Of a DNA stretch of 7,359 nucleotides, positions 1 through 6,920 are shown in pieces. The first letter of the stretch is position 1; the number at the start of each line of letters is the position of its first letter. The stretch covers positions 1 to 7,359 of the forward strand of contig CAMEIZ010000092.1 in assembly GCA_945919165.1 (NCBI GenBank). Reading direction: 5' to 3'. The translations under genes and the position numbers were made by a program. The notes below the pieces were generated by a model. The model searched no databases, had not been told where the DNA came from, and saw only the letters and a list, made by a program, of their open reading frames with translations. Source of the stretch: an uncultured Traorella sp. Lineage in GTDB: Bacteria; Bacillota_I; Bacilli_A; Erysipelotrichales; Erysipelotrichaceae.

Positions 1-1715
1 AAGATATTATCGACTATACAGAAAGTGATAATAAAGACAGCTATTTTTTTGGCACGATAATAGTTAATTGTCAAGAAAGCGATACAAAATACAGTCTAAT
101 TGACGGACAACAAAGAACGACTACTTTTTTGCTACTTTTAAAAGCTTTATTGATGCGGATTAATTTAGCGATTTTAACCACAGCAAATGATGAAGATTCT
201 ATAAGTTTATGTAGAGCTTTAAAAGAACGTAGAAGAAGAATCATGAGTATTCTTTACAAAGTGGATGCCGAAGATATTGAAGATGATCCAAGTATTAGAA
301 AAGATTCAATCATATGTGGAAAAGCAGATCTGATTGAGAACTATTCAATAAATGAGCAGTTTAAAAACGAATTAAATACAATTTTGAAATCAGTAGACTA
401 CCCTGAAGCGGAAAATAGTGTAATAAAGCTGCCAAGAAAACAAAAAGATAATAAATATACTCATTATTTTAGAAATTTCAAATATTTTTATAGTAAATGC
501 AATGAATTATCAGATACCATGGTGAATCGTATTGCTAAATCAATAATTGAAAATTGCGAAGTAATAGAAATAAAAAGTTGGAAAGTTGAACAAGCAATCA
601 CTATGTTTAATTCGTTAAATTCAGATGGCATGCCTTTATATGATTCTGATATTATTTCTGCAAAATTATATGCTGTTGCTGAGAAAAACAATGCAGGTGT
701 AGAATTTACTTCGTTATGGAAGGAATTAATGACCATTGTAAGTGAACTTGATGATATGGGAATTGCTGACATCGATTCTATCTTAACACAACAGATGTAT
801 TTTCAAAGAGCAGTAAACCATGAAATAATAAACAGTTCTGGATCTATTGATGTTACTGTGCCAGGTTTAAGAAGATATTTCACCGATATTAACAAAGAGA
901 TATTGAACGCTCCACTAGAGCTATGCAAAGGAATGATTAATCTTGGAAAAATATGGAGAAGAATATCTTCATATCCTATAACTCAAGTGCTATTCAAATT
1001 TAATGAGAATACAAAATTGTTTTTGGCAAGCTATTTCTATAGATTCAATGAAAGTGAAATTACTGAAGAGCTGATTAATCCATTATTAGAAAGCTTTCTT
1101 AGATTATTTACTATTCTTGAACTGGTAGATACTGGATACTCTAGTAAAAATTTCAAGACATTCCTTTTTGGAGAGCAGGTTAAATTAGTTGATTCAAAAG
1201 TTTCGCTTGATGAGATTACGAACGATTTTAACGCACACATCAATTCAAATTGGAAAAAGAATGAAATTAAACTATTAATTACGGATTATGATAAACATAT
1301 ACTTGTTTATTTAAATGAGTATCTCATGGCTAAAGAGAAAAAAATGCCGTTCAACTTAAACTTACCGTATGATATTGAACACATAATGCCGTATAGTGGT
1401 TCGAATCTTCAAACGATACGTAAAGATGCTGAAATAGAGACAGAAGATGAGTTCTATAGTGTCGTCAATAAGCTTGGGAACAAAATACTTCTCGAGCAGA
1501 AGATTAATCGTTCTATAGGAAATGAGTGGTTCAGAACAAAAGTATCAACTAAATTGGAAGAGAAGACTGGATATGTAGATAGCAATTATCCTATGGCAAA
1601 GATTCTAGTTGAAAAATATGGAAAAGAAGCAAAACCATATTGGAAGAAAAAAGATATTATTCAAGCAACAGAAGAAATAAGCAATAATATTGTAGAGTTT
1701 ATATTTGATGAATAA
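1..1715 (+). CDS. DUF262-DUF1524 (GmrSD/SspE-like) defence nuclease, 5' end cut by window
   Basis: The frame is open from the first complete codon at base 3 to TAA at 1713-1715, giving 570 visible residues. The true start lies upstream, because conserved DUF262 sequence precedes every possible start in the window. Visible residues 14-42 carry the DUF262 signature YFFGTII..., with DGQQR at residues 34-38 (bases 102-116). The C-terminus carries a DUF1524 HNH-type site: DIEHIMP with His460 (codon 1380-1382), then KLGNKILL with Asn493 and a further Asn502. The region between is probably mostly helical. Known relatives (GmrSD, SspE) use the DGQQR domain for nucleotide-dependent sensing and the HNH domain to cut DNA, often modified phage DNA. 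That role here is inference. Roughly 40-60 residues appear to be missing, probably including the upstream YQR-type motif of DUF262. hsdR follows on the same strand after 129 bp. Family is confident, target unknown. Confidence 0.88.
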   Translation, partial: DIIDYTESDNKDSYFFGTIIVNCQESDTKYSLIDGQQRTTTFLLLLKALLMRINLAILTTANDEDSISLCRALKERRRRIMSILYKVDAEDIEDDPSIRKDSIICGKADLIENYSINEQFKNELNTILKSVDYPEAENSVIKLPRKQKDNKYTHYFRNFKYFYSKCNELSDTMVNRIAKSIIENCEVIEIKSWKVEQAITMFNSLNSDGMPLYDSDIISAKLYAVAEKNNAGVEFTSLWKELMTIVSELDDMGIADIDSILTQQMYFQRAVNHEIINSSGSIDVTVPGLRRYFTDINKEILNAPLELCKGMINLGKIWRRISSYPITQVLFKFNENTKLFLASYFYRFNESEITEELINPLLESFLRLFTILELVDTGYSSKNFKTFLFGEQVKLVDSKVSLDEITNDFNAHINSNWKKNEIKLLITDYDKHILVYLNEYLMAKEKKMPFNLNLPYDIEHIMPYSGSNLQTIRKDAEIETEDEFYSVVNKLGNKILLEQKINRSIGNEWFRTKVSTKLEEKTGYVDSNYPMAKILVEKYGKEAKPYWKKKDIIQATEEISNNIVEFIFDE

Positions 1716-1829
1716 ATAAAATTATAATAAGACAATTTCATTGTAATAACAGTTTGCTTTTTTAGTAGGGTTAAGACATGTCTTTATGCGTGATAAAGAA
1801 TAGAATCCTTAATGTAAATAATTTGAAAC
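1716..1829 (+). promoter_or_regulatory. hsdR upstream region, promoter poorly defined
   Basis: This AT-rich gap should carry the start of hsdR transcription, but no strong promoter is visible. The two best -10 candidates are TATAAT at 1723-1728, perfect but without a recognisable -35 at normal distance, and TAGAAT at 1801-1806, with only a weak ATGTCT 17 nt upstream at 1778-1783. I see no convincing terminator after the DUF262-DUF1524 gene. A small hairpin (ACAAT, TTC loop, ATTGT, 1732-1744) is not directly followed by a T-run. Read-through from the upstream gene into hsdR is therefore possible. Confidence 0.25.
1773..1784. promoter_or_regulatory. perfect 12-bp palindrome AAGACATGTCTT, possible operator
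   Basis: The twelve bases equal their own reverse complement, and the symmetry stops at the next base on each side. The site lies 60 bp before the hsdR start and overlaps the weak -35 candidate at 1778-1783. Its GACA/TGTC half-sites also occur, with a 2-nt spacer, over the -35 box of the downstream operon. A dimeric regulator site is a reasonable guess. A chance palindrome cannot be excluded, and no regulator gene is visible. Confidence 0.25.
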
Positions 1830-1836
1830 AAAGGAG
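1830..1836 (+). promoter_or_regulatory. Shine-Dalgarno AAAGGAG of hsdR
   Basis: AAAGGAG ends 8 nt before the ATG at 1845. It decides the start. A GTG at 1836, in frame three codons earlier, overlaps the ribosome binding site itself and so cannot be the initiator. Confidence 0.85.
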
Positions 1837-1844
1837 TGATAAAG

Positions 1845-4655
1845 ATGAGTGGTTCTTTAGGATATGAAAGTGAAAAAACCTTGGAATCAAATTTGATAAA
1901 GCAATTGGTTGGTGATGGCTATGAATATGTGGAAATAAGCAACGTTGATGATTTGCATGCAAATTTTAGAAAACAAGTTAATAAACATAATTCATCAAGA
2001 TTGAATGGTCACGAATTATCAGACAAGGAGTTTGAAAGACTGCTAGTAAAGATACAGGGGAAAGGCGTATACGGTAGTTCTAAGACCTTACGAAGCCTAC
2101 AGGACATTGTCATGGATGATGGGACCGTAAAGTATATTGAATTGTTTAATACCAAAAACAATGAGTGGTGCAAAAATGAATTCCAGGTAACCCATCAGGT
2201 TACAATGATTGGGAAATATGAGAATAGATATGATGTTAGTCTTCTTATTAATGGATTACCTTTAGTTCAAATCGAATTAAAACGAAGAGGGGTAGATTTC
2301 AAAGAGGCTTTTAATCAAGTTATCAGGTACAAAAAGCATTCATTGAACGATTTGTATCGGTTTGTACAGATTTTTGTTATAAGTAATGGAATCGATACAA
2401 AGTATTTTGCGAATAGTGATAAGGAAATGGACTTCCAGTATACATTTTACTGGACTGATAAAAACAACAATCGTATAGATAATCTTTACGATTTTGCATT
2501 GGACTTTCTTCCGAAATGCCATATATCCAAGATGATCTCAAGATATATGGTTGTAGATGATACACAAAAGAATCTAATGGTAATGCGTCCATATCAATAC
2601 TATGCAGTCGAAGAACTGATGAAGCGTGCATATGAGACCAATAATAATGCTTATGTATGGCATACTACTGGATCGGGAAAAACTTTGACTTCGTTTAAAC
2701 TTAGCCAATTATTAAGTACGAATAGAGAAGTCGCTCAAGTTTTTTTTTTGGTAGATAGAAAAGATTTGGATAGTCAAACTATTGAAGAATTCAATCGTTT
2801 TCAAAAAGACACAGTCGATATGACAGACAGTACAGATACGTTAATCCAGCAAATGAAGGATTCATCTAAAAAGATAATTCTAACAACAATCCAAAAGATG
2901 GCTAATGCTTGTAAAAATGACCGGTACAGTGATGTTATTGGAAGATATGTAGGCAAAAAAGTGGTATTTATCATTGATGAATGCCATCGTTCACAGTTTG
3001 GCGAAATGCACAAAGCAATCAAAAGCAAATTTCCAAGAGCTCAGTATTTTGGCTTTACTGGAACGCCTAGATTTCCAGAGAATGCGAGTCAAGACGGAAG
3101 GACAACAGCCGATATATTCGGAAAGTTAGTTCATCATTACTTAGTTAAAACTGCAATAGCTGATGGAAATGTTCTGGGATTCAATGTTGACTATGTAAGG
3201 ACCATTAGTTCAACAGTTGATATTGAAAATGATGAAGAAGTTGAGGCTATTGATACAGAAGAAGCATTGATGGATGATAGAAGAATTTCTAATATAGTTG
3301 ATTATATTTTGAAAATTCATGATGCAAAAACGAATAATAGGAAATACAATGCTATATTCACTGTAAAAAGCATTCCGATGTTAATCAAGTATTATGATGA
3401 GTTTAAGAAAAGAGATACTAATTTAAAAATAGCTGGTATATTTACTTTCGATTCCAATGAGGAAGGTTCTTTAGGAACGGAACATTCAAGGGATGCCCTA
3501 GATAGGATGATTCTTGATTATGATCGAGTATTTGACAAAAAATATAGCACTAATACATTTCAGGCTTACTTTACTGATGTGTCTAAAAAGGTTAAGAATA
3601 CAGAAATTGATATTCTACTTGTAGTTAATATGTTTCTAACCGGCTTTGATGCAAAAAGGCTTAATACACTATATGTCGACAAGCGTTTGAAACATCATGA
3701 TCTGATTCAGGCCTTCTCTAGAACGAATAGAATTGAAACCCAGAACAAACCATATGGAAATATAGTGTGTTTTCAAACAAACAAAAAAGCAGTTGATAAC
3801 GCGGTTAAATTATTCTCGTTAACCGATAATGCTGATGATGTATTGATGAAGCCTTATGAATTCTACAGAGATGAATTCAGAAAAGCTGTTGAAGAATTAT
3901 ATAAACACACTCTAACTCCAACAGATGCGGAGCATGGTGGTGATGAGAGTGAACAATACAAGTTTATTTTACTGTTCCGGGAGCTTATTCGTTTGATGGT
4001 AAAACTGAAAACGTTTGAACAGTTTGTTTTTACTGAAGAAGAAGTCGGCATGAGTCAGCAGACTTATGAAGACTTCGTAAGCAAATATAAGAAAATATAT
4101 CGTGAACATCAGCAGGCTATTACGGAAACTTCCATTTTAAAAGATATTAGCTTTGACATAGAATTATTGAGAAATGACAAGATTAATGTCCATTATATTT
4201 TGATGCTTATTAAAGATGCTGTTCAGGAACCTTCAAGGGAAAAGAGAAGAAAAACTTTCGATGATATCGAGAAACTTATTGCTGGTGGAACTGATCCAGA
4301 GTTATATCTCAAGTCAGATTTGATTCATGGATTTATTGAAAGCATCGCTACAGAAATGGATCCTGATGCTGATTTTGAAGACGAATACAATAAGTATATG
4401 GAACAGTGCCGCCTTAAAGAAATACAAGATATGTCCGAAAAGTACGAAATTCCTGCAAATAAGTTGGAAAAGATAATAGGTGATTACGAGTTTGGAGGCT
4501 TCGTCGATAAAAACGACATAAAAAACAGTTTGAGCAAGGAAGTAATACAAAGAGAAAAGATAGCAAACTCATATCCTTCAAGTATAAGAGCAAAAAATAT
4601 TATAACCGGTTTAATAACTCAATTTATAAAGAATATCGTATTAAGATATATGTAA
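1845..4655 (+). CDS. hsdR: Type I restriction enzyme R subunit HsdR (type IC, EcoR124I-like)
   Basis: This 936-residue protein is the motor and nuclease subunit of a type I restriction-modification complex. It binds the M2S methyltransferase, translocates DNA with ATP and cleaves unmethylated DNA away from the target. The N-terminal nuclease domain (HSDR_N) shows the PD-(D/E)xK site: Asp130 in RYDVSLLING, Glu144-x-Lys146 in QIELKRRG, and Gln158-xxx-Tyr162. The superfamily 2 motor follows: Walker A GSGKT at 276-280, motif Ia region VFFLVDRKDLDSQT from 299, DECH at 378-381, FTGTP at 404-408, motif V VVNMFLTGFDA to 603, and motif VI QAFSRTNR at 622-629. A helical C-terminal domain (about 680-936) should contact the methyltransferase. 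From memory, wording such as NGLPLVQIELK, FVISNG.DT.YFAN and DECHRSQFGE is like EcoR124I (about 1,040 residues), so this one is somewhat shorter but complete in motifs. A T10 run at codons 299-302 is notable. The start is fixed by the Shine-Dalgarno at 1830-1836. The gene is followed immediately by a terminator, so it is transcribed apart from S'-M-S. Confidence 0.96.
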   Translation: MSGSLGYESEKTLESNLIKQLVGDGYEYVEISNVDDLHANFRKQVNKHNSSRLNGHELSDKEFERLLVKIQGKGVYGSSKTLRSLQDIVMDDGTVKYIELFNTKNNEWCKNEFQVTHQVTMIGKYENRYDVSLLINGLPLVQIELKRRGVDFKEAFNQVIRYKKHSLNDLYRFVQIFVISNGIDTKYFANSDKEMDFQYTFYWTDKNNNRIDNLYDFALDFLPKCHISKMISRYMVVDDTQKNLMVMRPYQYYAVEELMKRAYETNNNAYVWHTTGSGKTLTSFKLSQLLSTNREVAQVFFLVDRKDLDSQTIEEFNRFQKDTVDMTDSTDTLIQQMKDSSKKIILTTIQKMANACKNDRYSDVIGRYVGKKVVFIIDECHRSQFGEMHKAIKSKFPRAQYFGFTGTPRFPENASQDGRTTADIFGKLVHHYLVKTAIADGNVLGFNVDYVRTISSTVDIENDEEVEAIDTEEALMDDRRISNIVDYILKIHDAKTNNRKYNAIFTVKSIPMLIKYYDEFKKRDTNLKIAGIFTFDSNEEGSLGTEHSRDALDRMILDYDRVFDKKYSTNTFQAYFTDVSKKVKNTEIDILLVVNMFLTGFDAKRLNTLYVDKRLKHHDLIQAFSRTNRIETQNKPYGNIVCFQTNKKAVDNAVKLFSLTDNADDVLMKPYEFYRDEFRKAVEELYKHTLTPTDAEHGGDESEQYKFILLFRELIRLMVKLKTFEQFVFTEEEVGMSQQTYEDFVSKYKKIYREHQQAITETSILKDISFDIELLRNDKINVHYILMLIKDAVQEPSREKRRKTFDDIEKLIAGGTDPELYLKSDLIHGFIESIATEMDPDADFEDEYNKYMEQCRLKEIQDMSEKYEIPANKLEKIIGDYEFGGFVDKNDIKNSLSKEVIQREKIANSYPSSIRAKNIITGLITQFIKNIVLRYM
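2740..2749 (+). repeat. T10 homopolymer within hsdR (possible slippage site)
   Basis: Ten consecutive T residues encode the end of Val299, Phe300, Phe301 and the start of Leu302 in the motor domain. Loss of one T would bring TAG at 2752-2754 into frame. Gain of one would bring TAG at 2756-2758 into frame. Either change truncates HsdR near residue 302, after the nuclease and Walker A but before DECH, and so should abolish restriction while leaving modification. The run is seen directly; phase variation is inference. Confidence 0.6.
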
Positions 4656-4686
4656 AAAAATGCAATTTATATAAATTGCATTTTTT
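4655..4686. terminator. Rho-independent terminator, 32-bp perfect palindrome after hsdR
   Basis: The sequence from 4655 to 4670 is the exact reverse complement of 4671 to 4686. The core TGCAATTTAT/ATAAATTGCA forms the stem, flanked by A6 on the left and T6 on the right. The T6 makes it a terminator for hsdR on the + strand. The matching A6 would make it work in the other direction too. The stem is AT-rich, with only two G-C pairs, so termination may be partial. It begins on the last base of the hsdR stop codon. Confidence 0.75.
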
Positions 4687-4687
4687 A

Positions 4688-4716
4688 TTGACAAATGTCA
4701 CTAAGTGAAATATGAT
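4688..4716 (+). promoter_or_regulatory. Sigma-A type promoter of the hsdS'-hsdM-hsdS operon
   Basis: A perfect -35 TTGACA (4688-4693) is followed by a 17-nt spacer and the -10 TATGAT (4711-4716, five of six consensus bases). Transcription would start near 4722-4724, giving a leader of about 28 nt before the GTG at 4751. The -35 begins one base after the T-run of the hsdR terminator. This is by far the best promoter in the window and suggests that modification genes are expressed independently of, and perhaps more strongly than, hsdR. Confidence 0.85.
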
Positions 4717-4720
4717 ATTT
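4689..4720. promoter_or_regulatory. Three tiled inverted repeats over the operon promoter (operator candidates)
   Basis: Three short symmetric elements run end to end across the promoter: TGACA-AA-TGTCA (4689-4700) over the -35, TCACT-A-AGTGA (4698-4708) in the spacer, and AAATAT-G-ATATTT (4708-4720) over the -10. A bound dimer would block RNA polymerase. The symmetry is seen directly. A regulatory role is inference, and short AT-rich symmetry can arise by chance. Confidence 0.3.
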
Positions 4721-4738
4721 ATGTAAGTTGCAATGATT

Positions 4739-4746
4739 GGAGGTGA
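4739..4746 (+). promoter_or_regulatory. Shine-Dalgarno GGAGGTGA of the half-hsdS gene
   Basis: This is a full match to the 16S rRNA 3' end. The GGAGG core (4739-4743) ends 7 nt before GTG at 4751, which fixes that start. An in-frame ATG at 4733 lies upstream of this site and has no ribosome binding site of its own. Confidence 0.85.
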
Positions 4747-4750
4747 AGAA

Positions 4751-5347
4751 GTGATTGTAAAACTATCGGATATATCCGATATAAATTTGGGAACTATTCT
4801 TACAAGGGTTAAGCCAAAAAACAAGTATGTTAAAAGTGTTCAAATTCCAACTATCAGCATGCAGGAATTGAGCTATGAATGCGGTAAAACAGATGATGAA
4901 TTCGAAGAAATCATTTCAACCATAGAAGCAGGAAAAGTTGATAAATGCTTGTTTGTAGAAGAAAATGATGTTGTTATTGGCTTGTCATCGCAAAATGCAA
5001 TGGTAATATCGAATGAGCGCGCAGGGAAACTACTGTTGTCAAACTTTTGCCACATAAGAATTAATAAACCTGAGATATTAGAGCCAAACTATTTGGCATG
5101 GCTGTTTAATGAGAATACAATATTCAAGAACAGACTTACCAATTCTATGCAAGGTACTGCATATGTAAAAATGATCACGCTTGATACAATTCGCAGCATA
5201 TCTTTGGATATACCTCCTTTTGAAATACAAAGGATAATAGGTAGAGTGTATTCGTGTTCTATAGAGCGTGATAGATTAGCAAAAAAAGAAATTGAATTAA
5301 AGAAAAAATTGTTAAATAAGAAACTGGAGAATTATAAGGAGAGATAA
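4751..5347 (+). CDS. Half-length HsdS-like specificity protein (single target recognition domain)
   Basis: This GTG-started protein of 198 residues resembles one half of a type I specificity subunit (Methylase_S type). It opens with IVKLSDISDINLGTI, like the start of a target recognition domain. It continues with IGLSSQNAMVIS (about 76-87), LLSNFCHIRI (95-104) and PNYLAWLFN (112-120), then GTAYVKMITLDTIRSISLDIPPFEIQ (from 135, here in pieces: GTAYVKMITL and LDIPPFEIQ), the usual close of an HsdS domain. Residues 165-198 are a Lys/Glu/Leu-rich probable coiled coil, like the conserved spacer helix. A full HsdS has two such halves and about 400 residues, so this is half size. It ends cleanly with TAA and shows no frameshift or remnant second half. 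It heads the operon, 3 nt before hsdM, while a normal-looking hsdS follows hsdM. In known cases truncated HsdS halves can dimerise and work with HsdM. Whether this one recognises DNA, swaps into the complex or regulates it is not visible. Confidence 0.8.
   Translation: MIVKLSDISDINLGTILTRVKPKNKYVKSVQIPTISMQELSYECGKTDDEFEEIISTIEAGKVDKCLFVEENDVVIGLSSQNAMVISNERAGKLLLSNFCHIRINKPEILEPNYLAWLFNENTIFKNRLTNSMQGTAYVKMITLDTIRSISLDIPPFEIQRIIGRVYSCSIERDRLAKKEIELKKKLLNKKLENYKER
5336..5341 (+). promoter_or_regulatory. Shine-Dalgarno AAGGAG of hsdM
   Basis: AAGGAG lies in the last codons of the half-hsdS gene and ends 9 nt before the hsdM ATG. The upstream stop codon falls between site and start, an arrangement typical of translational coupling. 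Confidence 0.75.
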
Positions 5348-5350
5348 AAA

Positions 5351-6916
5351 ATGGAAACACAAGAAATTCAAGCAAAACAGCAAGCAGAACTTCATACACA
5401 ACTATGGGCAATTGCAAATGATTTAAGAGGAAGCATGGATGCCTCAGAATTCAAAAACTATATTCTTGGGTTAATATTTTACAGATATCTTTCTGACAAA
5501 TTGGCACGCTTTGTAGCAGCTGAATTGGAAGATGATGATATTACCTATAAAGAAGCATGGGAGTCTCAGGAGTACAAGGATGATATTATTGAAAGCCTTG
5601 TGGATTCAGAAGGAGGACTTGGATATGTAATAGAACCATCAAATCTGTGGTCAACTCTAATTGAAAAAATTAACGAAAGCAGTTTTGATATATCAATGCT
5701 TGCGAAAGCTATTAATGAATTAACTGAATCAACTTTAGGCTTGGGCTCACAGAGAGATTTTGAGAACCTGTTTGATGATATGGATCTGAACTCATCTAAG
5801 TTAGGAAAAACAGAAACTGATCGAAGCGCACTAATCGCTAAAGTAATGCTGAAGATTGACGATATAGATTTTAAATACGAAGATGCCGAAATAGATGTCT
5901 TGGGCGATGCATATGAATACCTGATTGGTCAGTTTGCTGCTTCAGCTGGGAAAAAGGCTGGAGAATTCTATACACCACAGCAAGTTTCAAAACTTCTAGC
6001 AAAACTAGTCACTGTTGGTAAGAACAAACTTAAAAATGTTTACGACCCAACTTGCGGATCTGGTTCTTTACTATTGCGTGTTGCAAAAGAAACTGAAGTT
6101 GTATCATTCTATGGCCAGGAAAAAGTATCAACAACTTACAACCTTGCCAGAATGAATATGCTGCTACATGGAATTCCTTTTAATCATTTTGATATTGAAA
6201 ACAATGACACACTTGAGCATCCAAATGAAGAGCATATGAAAATGCGTTTTGATGCAGTGGTAGCAAATCCACCATATAGTGCAAAATGGTCAGCGGATCC
6301 AAAATTCTTGGATGATGAAAGATTTAGTGCATATGGAAAATTGGCACCTAAATCAAAGGCAGACTACGCTTTTATCCAGCATATGTTATATTTACTTGAT
6401 GATGCAGGAACGATGGCTGTAGTACTTCCACACGGTGTTTTGTTTAGAGGCGCAGCAGAAGGTGTAATCAGACAATACTTAATTGATGAAAAGAACTGGC
6501 TAGATGCAGTTATTGGTTTACCTGCTAATTTGTTCTTTGGAACTTCGATTCCTACATGTATTTTAGTTTTCAAGAAATGTAAAACGCATGATGATATTTT
6601 CTTTATCGATGCTTCTAAAGAGTTTGAGTCTGGAAAGAACCAAAACAGATTAACAGATGCTAATATTCAAAAGATTATGGATACATATCTTGCTCGTAAA
6701 GATGTTGAAAAATACGCTCACTGTGCAACTCTTGATGAGATTAATGAGAATGACTTTAATCTGAATATTCCAAGATATGTTGATACATTTGAAGAAGAGG
6801 AAGAAATTGATATTCATGCTGTTATGAGAGAAATCAAAGATCTAGAAGCTAAACGTGCAGAACTAGATAAAGAGATTGATGTTTATCTAAAAGAATTAGG
6901 TTTATTGGAGGATTAA
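5351..6916 (+). CDS. hsdM: Type I DNA methyltransferase M subunit HsdM (N6-adenine)
   Basis: This complete 521-residue protein transfers methyl groups from S-adenosylmethionine to the N6 of adenine within the target chosen by HsdS. It works in an M2S complex and also forms the core of the restriction complex. The N-terminal helical HsdM_N domain spans about 10-150, with LHTQLWAIANDLRGSMDASE near its start. The N6_Mtase domain follows: GEFYTPQQV at 204-212, AdoMet-binding motif I DPTCGSGS at 232-239, and catalytic motif IV NPPY at 306-309. LNIPRYVDTFEEEE near 471-484 and the helical tail (488-521) are usual for the family. The length is that of EcoR124I HsdM (about 520), agreeing with the type IC look of HsdR. 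All key residues are present and there is no frameshift. It is the second gene of the operon, and its last codons contain the ribosome binding site for hsdS. Confidence 0.97.
   Translation: METQEIQAKQQAELHTQLWAIANDLRGSMDASEFKNYILGLIFYRYLSDKLARFVAAELEDDDITYKEAWESQEYKDDIIESLVDSEGGLGYVIEPSNLWSTLIEKINESSFDISMLAKAINELTESTLGLGSQRDFENLFDDMDLNSSKLGKTETDRSALIAKVMLKIDDIDFKYEDAEIDVLGDAYEYLIGQFAASAGKKAGEFYTPQQVSKLLAKLVTVGKNKLKNVYDPTCGSGSLLLRVAKETEVVSFYGQEKVSTTYNLARMNMLLHGIPFNHFDIENNDTLEHPNEEHMKMRFDAVVANPPYSAKWSADPKFLDDERFSAYGKLAPKSKADYAFIQHMLYLLDDAGTMAVVLPHGVLFRGAAEGVIRQYLIDEKNWLDAVIGLPANLFFGTSIPTCILVFKKCKTHDDIFFIDASKEFESGKNQNRLTDANIQKIMDTYLARKDVEKYAHCATLDEINENDFNLNIPRYVDTFEEEEEIDIHAVMREIKDLEAKRAELDKEIDVYLKELGLLED
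6907..6912 (+). promoter_or_regulatory. Shine-Dalgarno GGAGGA of hsdS
   Basis: GGAGGA lies over the last codons of hsdM and ends 8 nt before the hsdS ATG at 6921. An ATG at 6916, overlapping the hsdM stop, is in a frame that closes after 14 codons, so 6921 is the start. Confidence 0.8.
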
Positions 6917-6920
6917 TGCT

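Noticed and set aside
44..50. T7 run in the DUF262 region as a phase-variation tract
   Set aside because: Seven T residues are expected often in DNA this AT-rich. Only the T10 in hsdR stands out.
129..131. TTG as the start of the DUF262-DUF1524 gene
   Set aside because: The same frame is open to base 3 and contains the conserved YFFGTII and DGQQR motifs before this codon. The gene starts upstream of the window.
1732..1765. Small hairpin plus later T-run as terminator of the first gene
   Set aside because: The stem is only 5 bp of mostly A-T pairs and the T-run begins 13 nt after it, so it does not form a standard terminator.
1754..1788. TTGCTT (1754-1759) as -35 of an hsdR promoter
   Set aside because: No acceptable -10 lies 16-18 nt downstream; the bases there read CATGTC or similar.
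1836..1838. GTG as the hsdR start
   Set aside because: It overlaps the AAAGGAG site at 1830-1836. The ATG at 1845 has ideal spacing.
2377..2631. Antisense open frame opposite hsdR, and similar minus-strand frames elsewhere
   Set aside because: They lie wholly inside well-supported + strand genes, show no family motifs, and are explained by the opposite strand's codon composition.
4733..4735. ATG as the start of the half-hsdS gene
   Set aside because: It precedes the GGAGGTGA site and would lie about 10 nt from the predicted transcript start without its own ribosome binding site. GTG at 4751 fits better.
6788..6811. Acidic run near the end of HsdM as a DNA-mimic or anti-restriction feature
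   Set aside because: The sequence YVDTFEEEE is a normal motif of the HsdM family.
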